Source: Rhizomicrobium palustre
GTDB lineage: Bacteria; Pseudomonadota; Alphaproteobacteria; Micropepsales; Micropepsaceae
DNA: 64,000 nucleotides
NCBI RefSeq assembly: GCF_011761565.1
Contig: NZ_JAASRM010000001.1
Span: forward strand, 1,302,139-1,366,138
Reading direction: 5' to 3'
Shown here: piece after piece, positions 63,392 to 64,000 of the stretch
How positions within the stretch are numbered: the stretch's first letter is position 1
How the letters are laid out: every line of letters starts with the position of its first letter
Translations under genes and position numbers: made by a program
Notes under the pieces: model-generated
Database searches by the model: none
What the model was told of the DNA's origin: nothing
What the model saw: only the letters and a program-made list of their open reading frames with translations

Positions 63392-63423
63392 GGGCGCCTC
63401 CACAAGAGGCGCCCTATTTTTTT
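63392..63423 (+). terminator. intrinsic terminator of amtB
   Basis: GGGCGCCTC-CACAA-GAGGCGCCC, a perfect 9-bp stem followed by TATTTTTTT, 33 bases after the amtB stop. Confidence 0.92.
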
Positions 63424-63439
63424 GCCTTGTATGGCGCGC

Positions 63440-64000
63440 TTATTCCGCCGGACCTTCGATGGTGACGCCTTCCTTATGCAGGACCTCGGCAACGCCGGTC
63501 TGCCGCAAAATCGCACCAATATCGGCGACCATCACCACCTTGCCCGGCGTAGAGAGCGCTTCGTGGATCACCTTGAGATAATCGGCGACGGCGCGGTCTT
63601 TGATCTTGCCGAAGCTCGTGGCCTGCTGGATGCAGATCTCAAAGGGATGCGGCACAAAATGCGCCTTGATCTCTTTCACATTCCCCACCGCCCACGCCTC
63701 ACTTAAGGGCTTGGCATTGGGCGTCGCGACTTCGGTATAGGCGATGGAATCGGCAAGGCATTTCTGCTGAGCAGGTTGCGGCAGACGCAACATCTCCTTG
63801 AGCATGTCGAGGGCATCGTAATCGCCGATCATCTTAACCGGCACGCGATGAGTTTTGGCGAGGTCCTTCACATTCGAAATGGCGCCATCGACAACCAGCT
63901 CATGGACCTTGTTGAACTCTCCAGGCAGTTTGGCGGCAACCAGCACGGGTGGATCATCGTCGAATTTTTCCGGACCGAACTTCAACGCCGTGCGCGCGGC
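63440..64000 (-). CDS. TraB/GumN-like protein (partial)
   Basis: An open reverse-strand frame running off the right edge; 187 codons including the stop are present and the N-terminus is missing. The pattern AEAW-type SEAWAVGNVKEIKAHFV, then DRAVADYLKVIHEAL, then STPGKVVMVADIGAILRQTGVAEVLHKEGVTI resembles the end of TraB/GumN proteins. The usual G-x-G-H-L motif is replaced here by DIGAIL, so if it is a family member an expected histidine is missing. Function unknown. The codon at 63985 is an internal TTG, not the true start. Confidence 0.55.
   Translation of the reverse strand, partial: AARTALKFGPEKFDDDPPVLVAAKLPGEFNKVHELVVDGAISNVKDLAKTHRVPVKMIGDYDALDMLKEMLRLPQPAQQKCLADSIAYTEVATPNAKPLSEAWAVGNVKEIKAHFVPHPFEICIQQATSFGKIKDRAVADYLKVIHEALSTPGKVVMVADIGAILRQTGVAEVLHKEGVTIEGPAE

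Noticed and set aside
62012..63403. A 463-codon reverse-strand frame opposite amtB
   Set aside because: amtB is complete on the + strand and the antisense product is low-complexity charged sequence.

Overview
The window is a high-GC, gene-dense chromosomal segment of an alphaproteobacterium. Supporting signs are a short 4.5S-type SRP RNA next to dnaX-recR, the rpmH-rnpA-yidD-yidC-yihA-argB block, Caulobacter-style cpa/tad pilus genes with a full CtrA-type site (TTAA-N7-TTAA) before a pilin gene, betaine-lipid genes btaA-btaB, and glnK-amtB. I cannot fix the genus; Rhizomicrobium/Micropepsaceae-like or Caulobacterales-like lineages would fit. I see no phage, insertion sequence, CRISPR array, tRNA or rRNA gene.

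Layout. 1-5.1 kb: a cut-off alpha/beta hydrolase, a beta-helix/FG-GAP repeat protein, a PAS-type protein and a histidine kinase without a response regulator. 5.2-12.9 kb: rpmH, rnpA, yidD, yidC, yihA (protein biogenesis), then argB, a DUF1036 protein, a HAD nucleotidase, dapD and a DUF805 protein. 13-17.1 kb: an aspartoacylase-like protein, murI, and the reverse-strand cluster def-fmt-truA. 17.2-25 kb: GH29 fucosidase, rmuC, a tandem pair of SpoIIAA/STAS-like paralogues, recR-dnaX with the SRP RNA just upstream, and nudC. 25-33.5 kb: a 211-bp nested inverted-repeat element, a tannase-family esterase, kdsB-pheA, a membrane cytochrome c, a 2-hydroxyacid dehydrogenase with a GST, an orphan TAXI binding protein and a TPR protein.

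33.5-47.8 kb is a nearly complete Tad (Flp) pilus locus. On the reverse strand it has two Flp pilins, the prepilin peptidase, then cpaB-cpaC-cpaD-cpaE-cpaF-tadB-tadC in a tightly packed run. Next to these lie an orphan secretin N-domain protein, two large TadG/von Willebrand proteins and two TadE-like pseudopilins. One TadG carries an inserted FCCH-like module inside its vWA region. Short inverted repeats or CtrA-like motifs sit in several of the intergenic gaps.

47.8-64 kb: tesB divergent from btaA-btaB with a perfect 9-bp inverted repeat between them; an OmpA-family porin with a 25-proline linker; an unknown secreted protein; asd, a CitE/malyl-CoA lyase-like gene, zapE and a small membrane protein; a chemoreceptor ending in a WxxF tail, followed by cheW; DUF1428 and DUF1801 proteins; a UbiH/Coq6-type hydroxylase; glnK-amtB behind a weak sigma-54-like promoter and ending in a strong terminator; and a cut-off TraB/GumN-like protein.

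Most genes are conserved housekeeping genes. The parts most worth a second look are the modified Tad locus and its regulatory repeats, the paired SpoIIAA-like proteins, the palindromic element family, and the leader structures before the histidine kinase and ompA.
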